Below, piece after piece: positions 6,773 through 7,273 of a stretch of 7,273 nucleotides of DNA. The position numbers and the translations under genes were made by a program. Origin of the DNA: CAZTWC01 sp964617105 [NCBI: uncultured Myxococcia bacterium] (GTDB lineage: Bacteria > CAZTWC01). Each line of letters starts with the position of its first letter. Position 1 is the stretch's first letter. The notes below the pieces were generated by a model, which searched no databases, was not told where the DNA came from, and saw nothing but the letters and a program-made list of their open reading frames with translations. The stretch covers positions 1-7,273 of the forward strand of contig CAZTWC010000188.1 of NCBI GenBank assembly GCA_964617105.1, read 5' to 3'.

Positions 6773-6889
6773 TCAAATACTTTGAGTTTTTCGAGTGGTG
6801 TCTAAAACTATGCTGGCATAACGTTCTGCCAGGGTTTGTTCACCCAGAATAAGATAGGACTTTGCCAGTTGGGCATAGAGTATTGGGAG
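6773..6889 (-). pseudogene. Possible TPR-protein C-terminal remnant
   Basis: On the minus strand the frame from 6889 to the TGA at 6775-6773 encodes 38 residues: L-P-I, then LYAQLAKSYLILGEQTLAER, then Y-A-S-I-V-L-D and a short polar tail. The spacing of A, Y, LG, A and A residues resembles one tetratricopeptide helix pair. A stop (TAA at 6892-6890) closes the frame upstream and there is no start codon, so if real it is only a stump. It fills most of the gap between citF and the receptor gene. With so short a stretch, chance similarity cannot be excluded. Confidence 0.35.
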
Positions 6890-6929
6890 TTATATGTCAT
6901 GACAATACACGGATTGCCTGAGAATTATC

Positions 6930-7273
6930 ATGGAACGTTTTTTGACCTCACTGAAATTGCTGGCGTTTTTGACCTGTTTCCTGTTGATAACAGCATCCCA
7001 GGCCCAGACCACTGAGCCCGGCAAGTCCGCCCAGCCAAAATCCGATGCTGCCCAGCCCAAAACTGACAGTGCCTCGGAAAAATTGCCTCCAACTGCCAAA
7101 GATTCTAAGGTGATGATATTGGATAAAATGGTGGTCACCGATCAGAAAAAGGACCACCACATAACCTCAACCGATATTAGTGTGGAGAAATTTAAAATTG
7201 AGGAGTTAGAGCAGATTCCAGTCTTCATGGGTGAAAAAGATATTATGAAAACCATTCAACTCACCCCCGGGAT
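6930..7273 (+). CDS. TonB-dependent outer-membrane receptor, N-terminal part (3' end outside window)
   Basis: The visible 114 residues begin with a signal peptide: basic start (M-E-R-F-L-T-S-L-K), hydrophobic core LLAFLTCFLLITA and a probable cleavage after S-Q-A. A Pro/Lys/Ser/Ala-rich linker follows (about 26-56). VMILDKMVVTD (about 60-70) is TonB-box-like. From about 85 a plug domain begins: I-E-E-L-E-Q-I-P-V-F-M-G-E-K-D-I-M-K-T-I-Q-L-T-P-G, the usual plug signature in SusC/FecA-like receptors. The protein would sit in the outer membrane and import a siderophore, vitamin or glycan using TonB energy; the substrate cannot be told from this part. The ATG at 6930 is chosen because the signal peptide follows directly and an in-frame TGA lies at 6900-6902; the ribosome binding site is weak. 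It has the same strand as the cit genes, but the 176-bp gap makes co-transcription uncertain. Confidence 0.85.
   Translation, partial: MERFLTSLKLLAFLTCFLLITASQAQTTEPGKSAQPKSDAAQPKTDSASEKLPPTAKDSKVMILDKMVVTDQKKDHHITSTDISVEKFKIEELEQIPVFMGEKDIMKTIQLTPG

Noticed and set aside
6396-6776. 126-codon minus-strand ORF opposite citF
   Set aside because: It lies almost wholly antisense to conserved citF sequence, and its Ser/Thr/Ile-rich composition is typical of a reversed reading of a real gene.
6899-7015. 38-codon ORF overlapping the receptor start, with GGGAG upstream
   Set aside because: It overlaps the signal peptide of the receptor in another frame and has no recognisable features. The better ribosome-binding match is noted but is not enough to call a gene.
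6890-7138. Minus-strand ORFs opposite the receptor N-terminus
   Set aside because: Their Gly/Trp/Leu-rich sequence is the reverse reading of the Pro/Ala-rich linker; the plus-strand signal peptide and plug motif are much stronger evidence.

Overview
The window looks like a chromosomal stretch from a Gram-negative bacterium of moderate GC. The start of a TonB-dependent outer-membrane receptor at the right edge implies an outer membrane. A citrate lyase operon suggests an organism with anaerobic or fermentative citrate metabolism. The protein sequences remind me of Desulfobacterota or neighbouring anaerobic phyla, but that is an impression and not a demonstrated placement.

Layout. (1) Positions 1-1175 (+) hold the last two steps of cysteine synthesis: the 3' end of a serine O-acetyltransferase gene and a complete cysK, 29 bp apart and probably one operon. 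(2) Positions 1227-1392 (+) hold a self-contained initiator tRNA (CAU) unit with a plausible promoter and a strong rho-independent terminator. (3) Positions 1393-3810 are an accessory island read on the minus strand. From its promoter side it contains the C-terminal stump of a tyrosine recombinase (3646-3810), a 500-aa DUF4062 / GHKL-ATPase / winged-helix protein (2084-3586) and a 202-aa unknown protein (1450-2058). The last two are 25 bp apart and likely co-transcribed. The island lies directly 3' of a tRNA gene, a classic integration site, but I could find no duplicated tRNA end (att repeat), so the boundaries are not proven. (4) Positions 3823-6753 (+) are a citrate lyase operon: a near-consensus sigma70 promoter, a gene fusing the acyl carrier (CitD) and lyase (CitE) subunits, and citF for the transferase subunit. 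Together these supply the three functional components of citrate lyase. The accessory genes for making and loading its prosthetic group (citC, citG, citX) are not in the window. (5) Positions 6773-6889 (-) carry a short TPR-like C-terminal remnant, and 6930-7273 (+) carries the signal peptide, linker and first part of the plug domain of a TonB-dependent receptor cut by the window edge.

The points most worth a second look are the CitD-CitE fusion, the truncated integrase abutting the cit promoter, the DUF4062-ATPase protein with its perfect 12-bp coding repeat (TPQV x4), and its 202-aa partner. The last two could form a defence or regulatory module, but nothing in the sequence proves that.
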